From: UBA7332 sp051652645
GTDB taxonomy: Bacteria; Bacteroidota; Bacteroidia; Bacteroidales; UBA7332
Assembly (NCBI GenBank): GCA_051652645.1
Contig: JBOFUP010000019.1
Coordinates: 1-64,000, forward strand
DNA: 64,000 bases
Direction: 5' to 3'
Part shown: in pieces, positions 51,904 to 61,193 of the stretch
Numbering within the stretch: position 1 is the stretch's first letter
Layout of the letters: the number at the start of each line of letters is the position of its first letter
Notes under the pieces: generated by a model
Told to the model about the DNA's origin: nothing
Database searches by the model: none
What the model saw: only the letters and a program-made list of their open reading frames with translations
Program-made: the position numbers and the translations under genes

Positions 51904-54105
51904 TTACTCTATTACAAAATTAGTTGGTGACTTAACACATCTAATAGTACGTGTCTTTAGGTCATTATGAGACTGCAATGCCATTGCATTTTTTGAATTA
52001 ACAACACCGTAATACATAATTCCATCAGTCTCAACCAAACCATTAACCCAATGTCCTGATACAAAACTAGATGCTGTCTCCTGATGACCTAAGCCAGTGA
52101 ACAACATAGATTCTCCATTGTTAATATCAGTAATCATTATGTGAGCTGGTTTATATATTGGCAAACCATCTACAACAACAGAATCCCTAAGATGCCTCTC
52201 AAGTCTATAGCGACTCCCTATTTGAGTTGAATAGTGATTTATCCCACCATTTTGCGGCAGAGTCAGGGACACCCCAGTTGCCACAATCTCATTAAATTGA
52301 TCTTTTGATGGAATCTGGTAACCAGGTGGACAGTGAACATCTGCTGCTCCATTATTTATATGACCATTTGGTATTAAAGAGTAGTTTTCATACAATAGTT
52401 TACCCTGATGGTTTTTTAAATACAGCCCCTCTGTACTCACCCCTTTATATGCAGCACCTGCGTAATACTCATACTCCTCGTGCGAACACTCCTTAAGATA
52501 GTTCCACAAATCATCCCTATCTTGATCAAAACCAATCTGGTCAACATACAACTTAGAGTTACCTCTCATATTGTACTTAGACCAATAGAAACGTCCCACC
52601 TTAAGCACTGGCAAAGAATAGCGTCTTCTTGCGATCTCAAAAACCTCCTCTTGGCCATCAGAATAATTTACAACCAACATAGATGCTTGAATCTCGCCTC
52701 TAGCCTCAAGATCATTTGGCTTGAATGCACCCTCAACGAGATTAACACCACTTGACTGATCCACTCTAATCCAGTTAAATTGATCATCAAGTGAGTATGT
52801 ATTAATCGATGAGATATCCCAGTCAGAGTTCATTACAAATAAATCCCCATCAACATATGACTCGTAATTCACTCTATTCTCAGAAACAGAAGCCTGCAAT
52901 CCTTGAAACCTTGTACGATAGGCCTCTCTTACAACTATAATATGACGATCATAGAATTGTGTCTCAGATTTTGATTTCACAAATAGCTTTGCAGTAATGA
53001 GAGACTTATCCATATCGCTCTTCCTGAAAGATAATTGGTACTGATTCTCTAGATAACCCTCTTGGTTTGACTCAATTGAGAGAAGACCCAAATCTACACT
53101 CTCTAACTTTACTTGAGTCTCGACAGGAACATCTAAAGACAAGATAAAATCACCACTAAATCCAGCCGGAACAAACACAGTATCAAGCGTTGAGCTAACT
53201 CTAACCCCTTGAGACAGAACACTATTCTGAAGATCTATCTTAGCATCAAAACTCTCAGGCTTAGCCTCCACACTTCCACCCTCTTCCCATGGAAGGATAT
53301 CTAACTGAGTAAAAAGTGTAACCCCACGGCTATTAATCCCTATCTCATAACGCATATTCCTCTCTATAGTGGTTGGCAATTTCACACTCAACACATTCTT
53401 TACACCACCTACTCTAGCATATATAGAGACTTCAGGAGACACTCCAACTGACTCATACATATAAGTTACACCTTGTATAGAGGATTCGAAACCTTCAAAG
53501 ATGTATCCCGAAACCTTCTGAGAGGCTAGTGTCATATCCCCTATAGGATCTTGATTGCCAGGAAGAAGATATGATCTAGTAGCCAGATTATTTATAACAC
53601 ATGAATCAATAACTACGTCAAGATAAGTTAGCTTACGTATATCCAATCTAGCCAATGAACGTCTAAGTGATAACTCTAGCGAAACATTCTCCACCGAAGA
53701 TATTGCCCTCTCTGCTGTGTAAAAAAGAGCAGGATAAGTAGTAGAAAAATCTGACTTTGGAGTAACTAACTTTCTAACACTTGAATAATCAGCCAAGCAA
53801 TCACCACTATCCTCAATAGAGTGATCCCCTGCAATAAACAGAAGTTTATCCGCTTTTACCCCCTGGGTCTTCATAACATAATAACCCTCATTATCAACTT
53901 GCAATCGAGAGTAGTTCTTACTTAAGAGGTCCCCCTGATACAACAAAGCCGACACATTTGTCAACTCATTTGCAGAACCAGACTCATCATAGTTAACCGA
54001 GAGCTGCATTTGCGATCTGCCTCCCACTCCTTCATTCTCACTCTGATCTTGACACGAGAAGAGAAGTGCACTACTAACGAAGAGAAGTGCTAATTTTTTG
54101 CTCAT
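51904..54105 (-). CDS. FISUMP-domain fimbrillin-like lipoprotein, first gene of the operon
   Basis: The 733-residue protein begins with a lipoprotein signal (ALLFSCQDQ). It has the same plan as its downstream neighbour: MQLSVNYDESG, ALFYTAERAISSVENVSLELSLRRSLARLDIRKLT, YEIGINSRGVTLFTQLDILPWE, a BACON-like segment (DTVFVPAGFSGDFILSLDVP), the FISUMP region (FYWSKYNMRGNSKLYVDQIGFDQDRDDLWNYLKEC, VHCPPGYQIPSKDQF) and the end TIRCVKSPTNFVIE. The major differences between the paralogues lie in the middle beta domains. No FimA-type major pilin or Mfa operon is visible in the window. Confidence 0.75.
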   Translation of the reverse strand: MSKKLALLFVSSALLFSCQDQSENEGVGGRSQMQLSVNYDESGSANELTNVSALLYQGDLLSKNYSRLQVDNEGYYVMKTQGVKADKLLFIAGDHSIEDSGDCLADYSSVRKLVTPKSDFSTTYPALFYTAERAISSVENVSLELSLRRSLARLDIRKLTYLDVVIDSCVINNLATRSYLLPGNQDPIGDMTLASQKVSGYIFEGFESSIQGVTYMYESVGVSPEVSIYARVGGVKNVLSVKLPTTIERNMRYEIGINSRGVTLFTQLDILPWEEGGSVEAKPESFDAKIDLQNSVLSQGVRVSSTLDTVFVPAGFSGDFILSLDVPVETQVKLESVDLGLLSIESNQEGYLENQYQLSFRKSDMDKSLITAKLFVKSKSETQFYDRHIIVVREAYRTRFQGLQASVSENRVNYESYVDGDLFVMNSDWDISSINTYSLDDQFNWIRVDQSSGVNLVEGAFKPNDLEARGEIQASMLVVNYSDGQEEVFEIARRRYSLPVLKVGRFYWSKYNMRGNSKLYVDQIGFDQDRDDLWNYLKECSHEEYEYYAGAAYKGVSTEGLYLKNHQGKLLYENYSLIPNGHINNGAADVHCPPGYQIPSKDQFNEIVATGVSLTLPQNGGINHYSTQIGSRYRLERHLRDSVVVDGLPIYKPAHIMITDINNGESMLFTGLGHQETASSFVSGHWVNGLVETDGIMYYGVVNSKNAMALQSHNDLKTRTIRCVKSPTNFVIE

Positions 54106-54291
54106 AGAATACTTTTTAAAGTTTTGATTATAAATAATTATAGAATGATACTTATTTGAGATTTATTGGTCAATTCTCATAAATGTGAGTACTATATAGA
54201 TTGGTTTTAGTCCTGAAATTGAAAAGAGAAGCGCCCAAATAAAGGCAGGGCTAGAAGGATAATGTGTATATTTTAAATAAAACATCACATG

Positions 54292-54318
54292 CAAAAGTAA
54301 GAATTAAGAATATACAAA
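54292..54318 (-). promoter_or_regulatory. possible promoter of the surface-lipoprotein operon
   Basis: TACTTTTG on the minus strand (54292-54299) fits TAnnTTTG. A TTTG at 54315-54318 is present but the 15-bp spacing is shorter than normal. The leader would be about 180 nt. Confidence 0.45.
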
Positions 54319-54349
54319 CCTCCTAATTTGCAAATTTTATAACTTTAAA

Positions 54350-54391
54350 TAGAAATAAACAATCACGGAAATCCGTGATTGTTTATTTCTA
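54350..54391. terminator. orphan 20-bp-arm hairpin
   Basis: Arms 54350-54369 and 54372-54391 are perfectly complementary around two bases. It looks like a terminator, but no gene ends beside it; the nearest gene, umuC, has its own terminator 360 bases away. Confidence 0.5.
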
Positions 54392-54749
54392 CACTAATTC
54401 AAATGGGCCACAATACAGATAAATTAGCATAAATAACACTAATAAACACATCTATTACCCAATAGCAGCTAGTGGCACAGTACATGGATGGACTTTACTA
54501 CATTTCAATTATGACGAATCGATAAGCCCTATAGACATCCCCATTTTGTGAAATTTCAACTAATGGATATGATTTACTCCTATGGCTGTACATATAAATA
54601 GAATCACTGACTCCATTAAACTTTTTCATTACTCACTATTTGCTATCTAACCCTCTTAAAAGAAAACTGAAATACATAATTCATAGTAAAGATTTTTATC
54701 CCTAGCTGTATTTATTGCTCAATTATTATTAGGGGATAACTCAAAAAAA

Positions 54750-54789
54750 AAGTTTGCTGAATGTCATTATAAAGACATTCAGCAAACTT
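54750..54789 (-). terminator. umuDC terminator
   Basis: AAGTTTGCTGAATGTC (54750-54765) pairs with GACATTCAGCAAACTT (54774-54789); a nine-base T run follows on the minus strand. Confidence 0.9.
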
Positions 54790-54807
54790 ATATATCATTG
54801 TGAACCT

Positions 54808-56070
54808 CTAGAGCTTCACCACTATAGACTCATCCAAACGAGTAGAGAAGCAACCTGAGATATGCTCTCTTTTCAAGTACCACTTACGAGTTTCTCCCTG
54901 AGCAGCCAACCTTACTTTCTCTCTTCCAATAGAATCATTACACCCATCCATGATCTTCATCAATTGATTATGCTTATTCCTATCTACTGGGTCAAAAAGA
55001 GAACCTTGCACCTCTTCTTTAAGAATAATATTACTCAATATTACTCCTGCTTTTTTATAACTATAGCCACTTCTATAAATATCTGATAGTAGTTGTCGAG
55101 CATAAGTCACAAGCTCTATAGAGGAACTTGTAGCAACTGGTAGCTCAATTATTCTTGAGTCATAATACTGCGGAAGATCTTGACGAAAAGGATTGGTTGC
55201 AACAAAAACGGTCAACTCTCTAGCACAACCACCTTGCTTTCGCAACTTATAAGCACACTTAGCAGCAAAATTTGAGACTGCATCTGAAAGAGGGTAAAGA
55301 TCATCAATCATCTCACCAAAACTACGACTTGTGGTGATAGATTTCTTTCGTTGTTCTGAAATAGTCATTTCTATACAACGCTCTCCATTCAACTCCTTAT
55401 GTATCCGTAAACCAACAACCCCCATCTGTCTCTTAACCCACCTAGTATCTAGATGAGCAAAATCTAGAGCTGTTCTAACACCATAGCTATGCAACATTGA
55501 ACTATAGCGCCGACCAATACCCCAGACATCCTCAACAAGGGTTACATCTAAACAATCCCTAACCTTACTCTCACTATCTAGAATATACACACCCTCCATC
55601 TCCATCCTCTTCTTTGCTATCCTATTGGCTAACTTTGCTAAGGTCTTCGTGGGTGCTACACCTACGCATACGGGTATACCAGTCCACTGACGAACAGTTG
55701 ATCTTATATGCTGAGAATACTCAGACAAGTCATACAAATCAAAACCATCGAGAGAGAGAAAAGCTTCATCCACAGAGTAAACCTCAGCTGTTGGCGTAAA
55801 GCCAAGAAGAATATTCATAACCCTACGAGACATATCTCCATAGAGAGTGTAGTTAGAAGAGAATACTGCTACATCATGCTTATCAATTAGCGCTTTTAGC
55901 TTAAATGCTGGCTCACCCATAGCTATACCCAATGCCTTTGCCTCATTTGATCGCGCTATGACACACCCATCATTATTACTCAGAACAATAACAGGACGCC
56001 CCTCGTAACGAGGATTAAACACACGCTCACATGAACAGTAGAAGTTATTACAATCAACCAGAGCTATCAT
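54808..56070 (-). CDS. umuC: Y-family DNA polymerase V catalytic subunit
   Basis: UmuC copies past DNA damage as the catalytic part of polymerase V with UmuD'. The 420-residue protein has the catalytic acids D6 (LVDCNNFY) and D101/E102 (YSVDEAFL), the steric-gate tyrosine region NNFYCSCER, and the helix-hairpin-helix region DVWGIGRRYSSML. The C-terminus with FNPRYEGRPVIVLSNNDGCVIARSNEAK near the start matches UmuC rather than DinB. It overlaps umuD by four bases (ATGA), so translation is coupled. Confidence 0.95.
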   Translation of the reverse strand: MIALVDCNNFYCSCERVFNPRYEGRPVIVLSNNDGCVIARSNEAKALGIAMGEPAFKLKALIDKHDVAVFSSNYTLYGDMSRRVMNILLGFTPTAEVYSVDEAFLSLDGFDLYDLSEYSQHIRSTVRQWTGIPVCVGVAPTKTLAKLANRIAKKRMEMEGVYILDSESKVRDCLDVTLVEDVWGIGRRYSSMLHSYGVRTALDFAHLDTRWVKRQMGVVGLRIHKELNGERCIEMTISEQRKKSITTSRSFGEMIDDLYPLSDAVSNFAAKCAYKLRKQGGCARELTVFVATNPFRQDLPQYYDSRIIELPVATSSSIELVTYARQLLSDIYRSGYSYKKAGVILSNIILKEEVQGSLFDPVDRNKHNQLMKIMDGCNDSIGREKVRLAAQGETRKWYLKREHISGCFSTRLDESIVVKL

Positions 56071-56498
56071 CTCTTCTTAATTATATAGGTTACTATCCCC
56101 CAAACCTGAAAATTACTCTCTGGGGATATCCTTATAGGAGGGTAAGCTTGATTCGCCGCTTGTAACCACACACCAGACTCATCTATTCTTAAGCGCTTAA
56201 GAGTAAACTCACCATCTATATATGAGACTACAATCTTACCATCAACGGGCTTCAATGAACGATCAACTACCAATATATCACCATCATCTATCCCCTCATC
56301 AACCATTGAATTACCAGATACACGGGCACAAAAAGTAGAGGATGGGTTCCTAATCAACTCCTTATTAAAGTCAATTGAACCATCCATATAATCTTGACAT
56401 GGAGAAGGAAAGCCAGCAGCTATACGACTCTCAACCATAGGAATACTCCCATGTTCATCCCCTGCAATATCCATCAATATTACACCATCATTTTTCAT
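56067..56498 (-). CDS. umuD: self-cleaving polymerase V accessory protein
   Basis: UmuD is a LexA-like S24 protein that cuts itself when RecA filaments form, giving the UmuD' form that activates UmuC. The 143-residue protein has the cleavage site A28-G29 (RIAAGFPSP), the nucleophile S64 (SGNSMVDEG) and the general base K101 (DGEFTLKRL). The usual AGFPSP context is intact. A -7-like box (minus strand TATCTTTG at 56513-56520) ends 15 bases before the start, so the leader would be about 9 nt. No clear LexA box was found. Confidence 0.93.
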   Translation of the reverse strand: MKNDGVILMDIAGDEHGSIPMVESRIAAGFPSPCQDYMDGSIDFNKELIRNPSSTFCARVSGNSMVDEGIDDGDILVVDRSLKPVDGKIVVSYIDGEFTLKRLRIDESGVWLQAANQAYPPIRISPESNFQVWGIVTYIIKKR

Positions 56499-56512
56499 CT
56501 TACAAAGATAGG

Positions 56513-56520
56513 AACTTTTT
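56513..56520 (-). promoter_or_regulatory. umuDC -7 box
   Basis: TATCTTTG on the minus strand matches TAnnTTTG and lies 15 bases from the start codon. No convincing -33 box or SOS operator was seen. Confidence 0.45.
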
Positions 56521-56671
56521 AAATAGACTCCCTAAGCTCACATTTTTTAAACTTAATGACAGACTACCTAACTACATCTAAAGAACAAGATAGATTATCA
56601 TATTACATTATGAAAAGTTCAATAGTATAGATTTACAACATTGATGAATTTGAGAACTAACACAAAAAATA

Positions 56672-56707
56672 AGAGCCATAATAGACAATATAGTCAATTA
56701 CAGCTCT
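56672..56707 (-). terminator. terminator after the cation-efflux gene
   Basis: AGAGC at 56672-56676 pairs with GCTCT at 56703-56707 and the stem continues inward for about ten pairs with one mismatch and two G-U pairs. A run of six T's follows on the minus strand. Confidence 0.75.
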
Positions 56708-56733
56708 CATCTACACCAGAACAGCAATAGAAA

Positions 56734-57615
56734 TTAATCACCACAAGAGGTCAAGCACTTTGAGCCTGGAGCCTCAAACTCTATGGTAGAGTGTGTAATA
56801 TTATACTCTTGAGCAATCTCTAAAACACTCTCCTTGATCTGCATAATATCTACCTCAGAAGTAACAACATGCAATGTCATGACGTGAGATTCACCATCAA
56901 GACTCCATAAATGCATATCGTGAATCGATATAATACCACTAATACCAAGTATCTCCTCCTTTAGATTATTGGGTGTTATATCTTCAGGTATGGCTTGCAA
57001 GAAGACTCTGAAAGTCGCCTTTGTATTCTTGTACACATTAACAAGAACCCAAACACTAATACAGAGCGACAATATTGGATCCAAAATAGGAACGTCAATA
57101 AACATCATTACAATACTTACAATAAGTACGGCAACCCAACCCAGAACATCCTCCATTATATGTATATAAACTGAGCGTTCATTAATTGAAGCTCCCCCCT
57201 TTACCCTAAATGCAGCTGCTCCATTAATAATAATACCAAAAATAGCGAACCACAACATCCCTTGTGCACTAACTTCGGCAGGGGTAATGACACGTTTAAC
57301 AGCCTCAACAATTACAAACAAAGAACTGACGGTCAATACTCCCGATAGAAAGACAGAACCAAGTAAAGAGAAACGCTTATATCCATAGGAGTATTTCTCA
57401 TCTCTCTCACTCTTTGATTTTCGTTGTAAGAACCATGCTAGTGCCAACGAAAGTGAATCTCCAAAGTCATGCAACGCATCTGAAAGAATAGCAATACTGT
57501 TGGTCATTATACCACCGACCAACTCAACTATTACGAAAAGTGAATTCAAAAAAAACACAATTGAAAGATTCTTCTCCGAATCACTATTGTGAGAATGATT
57601 ATGATTGTGTCCCAT
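56734..57615 (-). CDS. cation diffusion facilitator (zinc/cobalt efflux) protein
   Basis: This 293-residue inner-membrane protein has a histidine-rich start (MGHNHNHSHN) and six hydrophobic segments. The metal site residues lie in SDALHDFGD of helix 2 and HIMEDVLGW of helix 5, the HD-HD pattern typical of zinc/cobalt transporters. A C-terminal cytoplasmic domain follows (SIHDMHLWSLDGESHVMTLHVV), ending GSKCLTSCGD. CzcD/ZitB-like proton-coupled export of Zn2+ is likely. It is transcribed alone with its own terminator. Confidence 0.92.
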   Translation of the reverse strand: MGHNHNHSHNSDSEKNLSIVFFLNSLFVIVELVGGIMTNSIAILSDALHDFGDSLSLALAWFLQRKSKSERDEKYSYGYKRFSLLGSVFLSGVLTVSSLFVIVEAVKRVITPAEVSAQGMLWFAIFGIIINGAAAFRVKGGASINERSVYIHIMEDVLGWVAVLIVSIVMMFIDVPILDPILSLCISVWVLVNVYKNTKATFRVFLQAIPEDITPNNLKEEILGISGIISIHDMHLWSLDGESHVMTLHVVTSEVDIMQIKESVLEIAQEYNITHSTIEFEAPGSKCLTSCGD

Positions 57616-58137
57616 AAGCTTCTAATATTAATTTTATTGCAAATAATTATAGCACCGTACATTCTATGACTCTTAGGAATACCTATATATTGTAGGTTAT
57701 TCTACTATCCAATCCCTACCAAAACTAGTAGTAATAAAATGAGAGTGGTTGAATTCAGTGTACAGCAACAATATGAAAACAGAACATCCCAACCCATCAA
57801 AAGTTCTAAATAGGCGATTTAAAGTTGAGACACATTTAGCAATAACAGATTGAATTAATAATAGTAAGCTCTCATAATTTAATAAAACTCATTATGCAAA
57901 ACACAACACTCATACAATCTATTCTTAATATAGTATATTCTTATCTATAAGAGCTAACAACAAGCAATATATAGGCAATCTGGCAAATTGATTGTTACCC
58001 TAGATGTTAATACATCAGTTATCAGAACCACAAATAGACTAAAAGGGCTGATTCCTTTAGAGGATTCAGCCCTTTTAGTCTATTTATCAAAGAGTTTCAA
58101 TCAACATCAATACTACTGAATATTTTAGCTTTAACTC
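57616..58137. other. gene-free interval between the cation-efflux and AAA ATPase genes
   Basis: No coding region or clear control motif could be supported in these 522 AT-rich bases, apart from the terminator at 58033-58084. The promoter of the cation-efflux gene should lie at the left end but no clear match was found. Confidence 0.5.
58033..58084 (-). terminator. terminator after the AAA ATPase gene
   Basis: Arms 58033-58055 and 58062-58084 pair over 23 bases with one mismatch around a six-base loop. Confidence 0.85.
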
Positions 58138-59403
58138 TTACTTTGTCTCACCTGATTTAGTTTTTGACACACTCTTAGTGGTACCCCTCTTCTTTGTTTC
58201 ACTCTTCTTAGCCGTACCCTTCTGAGGAGCTTTCTTAGCAGGAGCTTTCTTAACTGTAACTCTCTTCTTTGGAGTAGGCTCAGCAATAAACTCTTCTACT
58301 ACTAGAGATTTTTCAACTACTGCCTCCTCATGAGACTCTATCATATCAACAGTAATTGGATCAACACTTGAAGATACTACATCAACTACAGCGTCTATAT
58401 CTGGCGTATTAGCAACCTCTAGAATACTTCCCATATTGATAATCATCGATGCGTCAAGTCCTGATGATATATGACTAGAACAAGTTGTCATGAAGAACTG
58501 ACAATTCGGAAATACCTCAATCATCTTCTTAGCAATTAGAGCTTGCCAATTTGGATGTAGATGCATATCCACCTCATCAATCAAGATTATACCCGAACAA
58601 TTTAGAGGATTCGGGTGCGAAGGGTTTAATATAGATAGACGACGAACGATATCCCCAATTAAAGATAAAAAAATCTTCTCACCGTGAGATAATTGATCCA
58701 CACGCAAGGTATTACCCTGCTTATCAATTGTCAATCTAAGAGGATTACGCTGATAAGTAAGATTAGAGTAACCTGGCATGAAGGATTCAATCGCTCTCTG
58801 CAGAGCAGCTATGTGAGTATCACCCTTTACCCCTTGGTCTGTTCTCCAACGCAGCCACTCAAAGAAGCGCTTTAGACTGACACTAGCCGTTAAGTTAAGA
58901 TCTGCATATAGCTCCATCTGAGGGAAAGACAAATTTGGCTTAACACGTATTGGCACCTCCTCTAACATTCTATTCACTGGATAGTAAGCAAATAGAGGTA
59001 GGGATACACCCGGATCTTTCATAGCAAAATTAGAGCTAAGCTCAAGACCTAGGCGAGTGACATCTTCGAAGAATATATTCTCTTTTAGATTAACACCTGG
59101 TCTCTTCCTACTAATAGCGAACCTACTCTTAACTCCTGCTCCTTTTGAGAAGTTAGCCTCAATTGTAGAACCTCCTCTCCCATTAGTTATCTCCTCTGGC
59201 TGTATAAGCAAACCTGCATTTCTAGTAGATTTTGCTCGAGCAGTAAACCAGCTCATCACAATGGCTACAGAGTCAAGCAATGAGCTTTTACCTGTCCCAT
59301 TCTCGCCAATAATGACATTAATGTTTGGATCTAAAGAACACTCTATGCGCTCTATGCCTCTGAAATTCTCAACAGTGATATCTGTTATCTTTAATTCGTT
59401 CAT
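58138..59403 (-). CDS. RecF/SMC-like AAA ATPase with a lysine-rich histone-like tail
   Basis: The 421-residue protein starts with VENFRGIERIECSLDPNINVIIGENGTGKSS (Walker A at 33-40), typical of AAA_15/AAA_21 ATPases. It then has LSHGEKIFLSLIGDIVRR (signature) and IILIDEVDMHLHPNW (Walker B). The usual switch histidine motif TTHSPH reads TTCSSH, so the first histidine is cysteine. From about residue 375 comes a tail rich in Lys, Ala, Thr and Pro (KKRVTVKKAPAKKAPQKG and on), like histone H1 or bacterial Hc1, likely for DNA binding. It starts 40 bases after the 5'-nucleotidase gene and may be the third gene of the miaA unit. Its role is unknown. Confidence 0.75.
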   Translation of the reverse strand: MNELKITDITVENFRGIERIECSLDPNINVIIGENGTGKSSLLDSVAIVMSWFTARAKSTRNAGLLIQPEEITNGRGGSTIEANFSKGAGVKSRFAISRKRPGVNLKENIFFEDVTRLGLELSSNFAMKDPGVSLPLFAYYPVNRMLEEVPIRVKPNLSFPQMELYADLNLTASVSLKRFFEWLRWRTDQGVKGDTHIAALQRAIESFMPGYSNLTYQRNPLRLTIDKQGNTLRVDQLSHGEKIFLSLIGDIVRRLSILNPSHPNPLNCSGIILIDEVDMHLHPNWQALIAKKMIEVFPNCQFFMTTCSSHISSGLDASMIINMGSILEVANTPDIDAVVDVVSSSVDPITVDMIESHEEAVVEKSLVVEEFIAEPTPKKRVTVKKAPAKKAPQKGTAKKSETKKRGTTKSVSKTKSGETK

Positions 59404-59443
59404 TCTAGTTAGTTAGTCAAGCTATATTATCATCATATTCTCA

Positions 59444-61189
59444 CTATCTATCTCCAAATATCAGATTGAAGTCTCTCTCAGCAGCAGGCTTAGTCCACTC
59501 CTCAGGAACAAACTTCCATTGGTTTAGAGATTTTGGTTCAATCTCCCCTTTGCTCTCAATATATTGCATTAGATAGTATCTAAGATCCTTGTCTGTAGCA
59601 TCAATAATTCGCTCCTCAAGTTCATCCTGAGGAATACCCGAACCCTTAGTTAGAAGTTCTCCCCCTCCATTACCTCTGTATGAGTTTACTGCTACTTTGT
59701 ATCTCATATCAAGATCGAAAGGCTTACCGTCAGCCATTGAGGCTATCATGATCTTCTCTCCAGCTGGTTTTGTAACGTCAACTGTATATATTATACCTGC
59801 AGCCGAGTCAAAGTTGAAGAACATATTTTTGAAGATAGCTCTCTCATGCCCTGCTTTGTTAGAGTTCTTTAGAAGCAAAAGATGATCGTCCACACTCTTC
59901 ATCTGATTTGTCCAATTAGCGTACGACATCTCCAACAACCCTTTGATCTCTCTACCAGAGAGTGACATGGTATAAAGCATGTTCTCATACTTATAAAGGT
60001 TGAACATATCTCTTACGTATATCGGACCATTCTCAATAACTGCATTTATAGATAGTGGTGCCGTAAGTGAGATATCTGCTCCAGTCAACTCTAGTTGAAG
60101 TTCGTGAATAAGATCAATAAAGGCTGATGGTCCAAAAAATGAAGGGCGAGCATCTATCCTTTGAGTGAAAGAGCCTACTTTTTGATTTACGAACTCTTTA
60201 ACTATCTTGAATTGAGGCTCAAACATCTCTAGAATCTCTTTGTCTGGTTCGTAAGCACTCATCTCTACTAGTTCACTATTAAGCGAGAGAATACTCTTCT
60301 TTCCCTTAATAGATGAGAACTTAATCTCTACAGAAGAGACATACTTTCCTGCGTTTGAAGGATTGATGATCAACACCTCTTTTCCTTCTACATTTTTCAC
60401 TTTGCGGTTATCACTCTTGTGATCATGTCCCATCATCACAACATCAAACCCAGGCACTTCTTGCGCTATGGTTAGTGATGCATTCTCGTTGAATTTGCCC
60501 GACATCACATGAGCATCTTGTCCTGCATGAAACAGACCAACCATAAGGTCAGGCTTCTCTTTTGAAAGGATATATGGCACCCACGTCTGAGCTGTCTTCT
60601 GCATATCCTCAAAATGAAGACCTTTCCAAAGAGTCTCAGGCAACCACGCTGGAATAGCAGGAGTGATAAGTCCTAAAACAGCAACCTTTACTCCATTTAG
60701 GTTATATACAGCATATGGTTTAGCAAAATTAGAGCTATCTGCCCTTTTTACAATGTTTGCGGCTAGTACAGGAAAGTTACAATCATCAATGAAACGATTG
60801 TATACTGAAGCGCCAGCCTCAATATCATGATTCCCTAGGGTCATTGCATCATACTTCATAAAATTCAAGAAGGCGGCACATATGTGTGTTGATGTGCTAT
60901 CCATAAAATTGTAGTAGTATGCAGATGGTTGTCCCTGGAGTATATCACCTCCATCTAGTAACAATACACTCTCTTCTCCATAAGCTTGTCGCTGCTTTTT
61001 AACAAATGAAGCAACTCTAGACAAACTTGCAGGACCTGGTTTGTCAGTAATGAAGTCATACGGATAGTAATTTCCATGAATGTCTGAGGTCTGAAGCAAG
61101 TTTATGGTTACCTCTTTTGATTTCCCCTTTGCAAAAAGTGATGCAAAAGCAATAACTACTCCAAACGTTAAAACGATTAATCTTCTCAT
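59444..61189 (-). CDS. bifunctional 5'-nucleotidase/UDP-sugar hydrolase-like protein
   Basis: This 581-residue exported protein (signal peptide ending SLFAK) has both domains. The metallophosphatase half shows LLQTSDIHGNYYP, LLLDGGDILQGQP, TLGNHDIEAG, GLFHAGQDAH and MGHDHKSDN. The C-terminal domain shows DISLTAPLSINAVIENGPIYVRDMFNLYKYENMLYTMSLSGREIKGLLEMSY. It is the complete counterpart of the split pair at 42.7-44.2 kb. It begins 4 bases after miaA, so it shares the miaA transcript. It releases phosphate from extracellular nucleotides; exact specificity is unknown. Confidence 0.9.
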   Translation of the reverse strand: MRRLIVLTFGVVIAFASLFAKGKSKEVTINLLQTSDIHGNYYPYDFITDKPGPASLSRVASFVKKQRQAYGEESVLLLDGGDILQGQPSAYYYNFMDSTSTHICAAFLNFMKYDAMTLGNHDIEAGASVYNRFIDDCNFPVLAANIVKRADSSNFAKPYAVYNLNGVKVAVLGLITPAIPAWLPETLWKGLHFEDMQKTAQTWVPYILSKEKPDLMVGLFHAGQDAHVMSGKFNENASLTIAQEVPGFDVVMMGHDHKSDNRKVKNVEGKEVLIINPSNAGKYVSSVEIKFSSIKGKKSILSLNSELVEMSAYEPDKEILEMFEPQFKIVKEFVNQKVGSFTQRIDARPSFFGPSAFIDLIHELQLELTGADISLTAPLSINAVIENGPIYVRDMFNLYKYENMLYTMSLSGREIKGLLEMSYANWTNQMKSVDDHLLLLKNSNKAGHERAIFKNMFFNFDSAAGIIYTVDVTKPAGEKIMIASMADGKPFDLDMRYKVAVNSYRGNGGGELLTKGSGIPQDELEERIIDATDKDLRYYLMQYIESKGEIEPKSLNQWKFVPEEWTKPAAERDFNLIFGDR

Positions 61190-61193
61190 ATAG

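Larger units (their letters stand above)
54106..54807. other. gene-free interval upstream of the surface-lipoprotein operon
   Basis: These 702 bases contain no coding region I can support. They hold a likely promoter for the operon (about 187 bases before its first gene), an isolated 20-bp-arm hairpin at 54350-54391 and the umuC terminator at 54750-54789. The stretch 54392-54749 is unexplained; it could hold a small RNA or a decayed gene. Confidence 0.5.
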
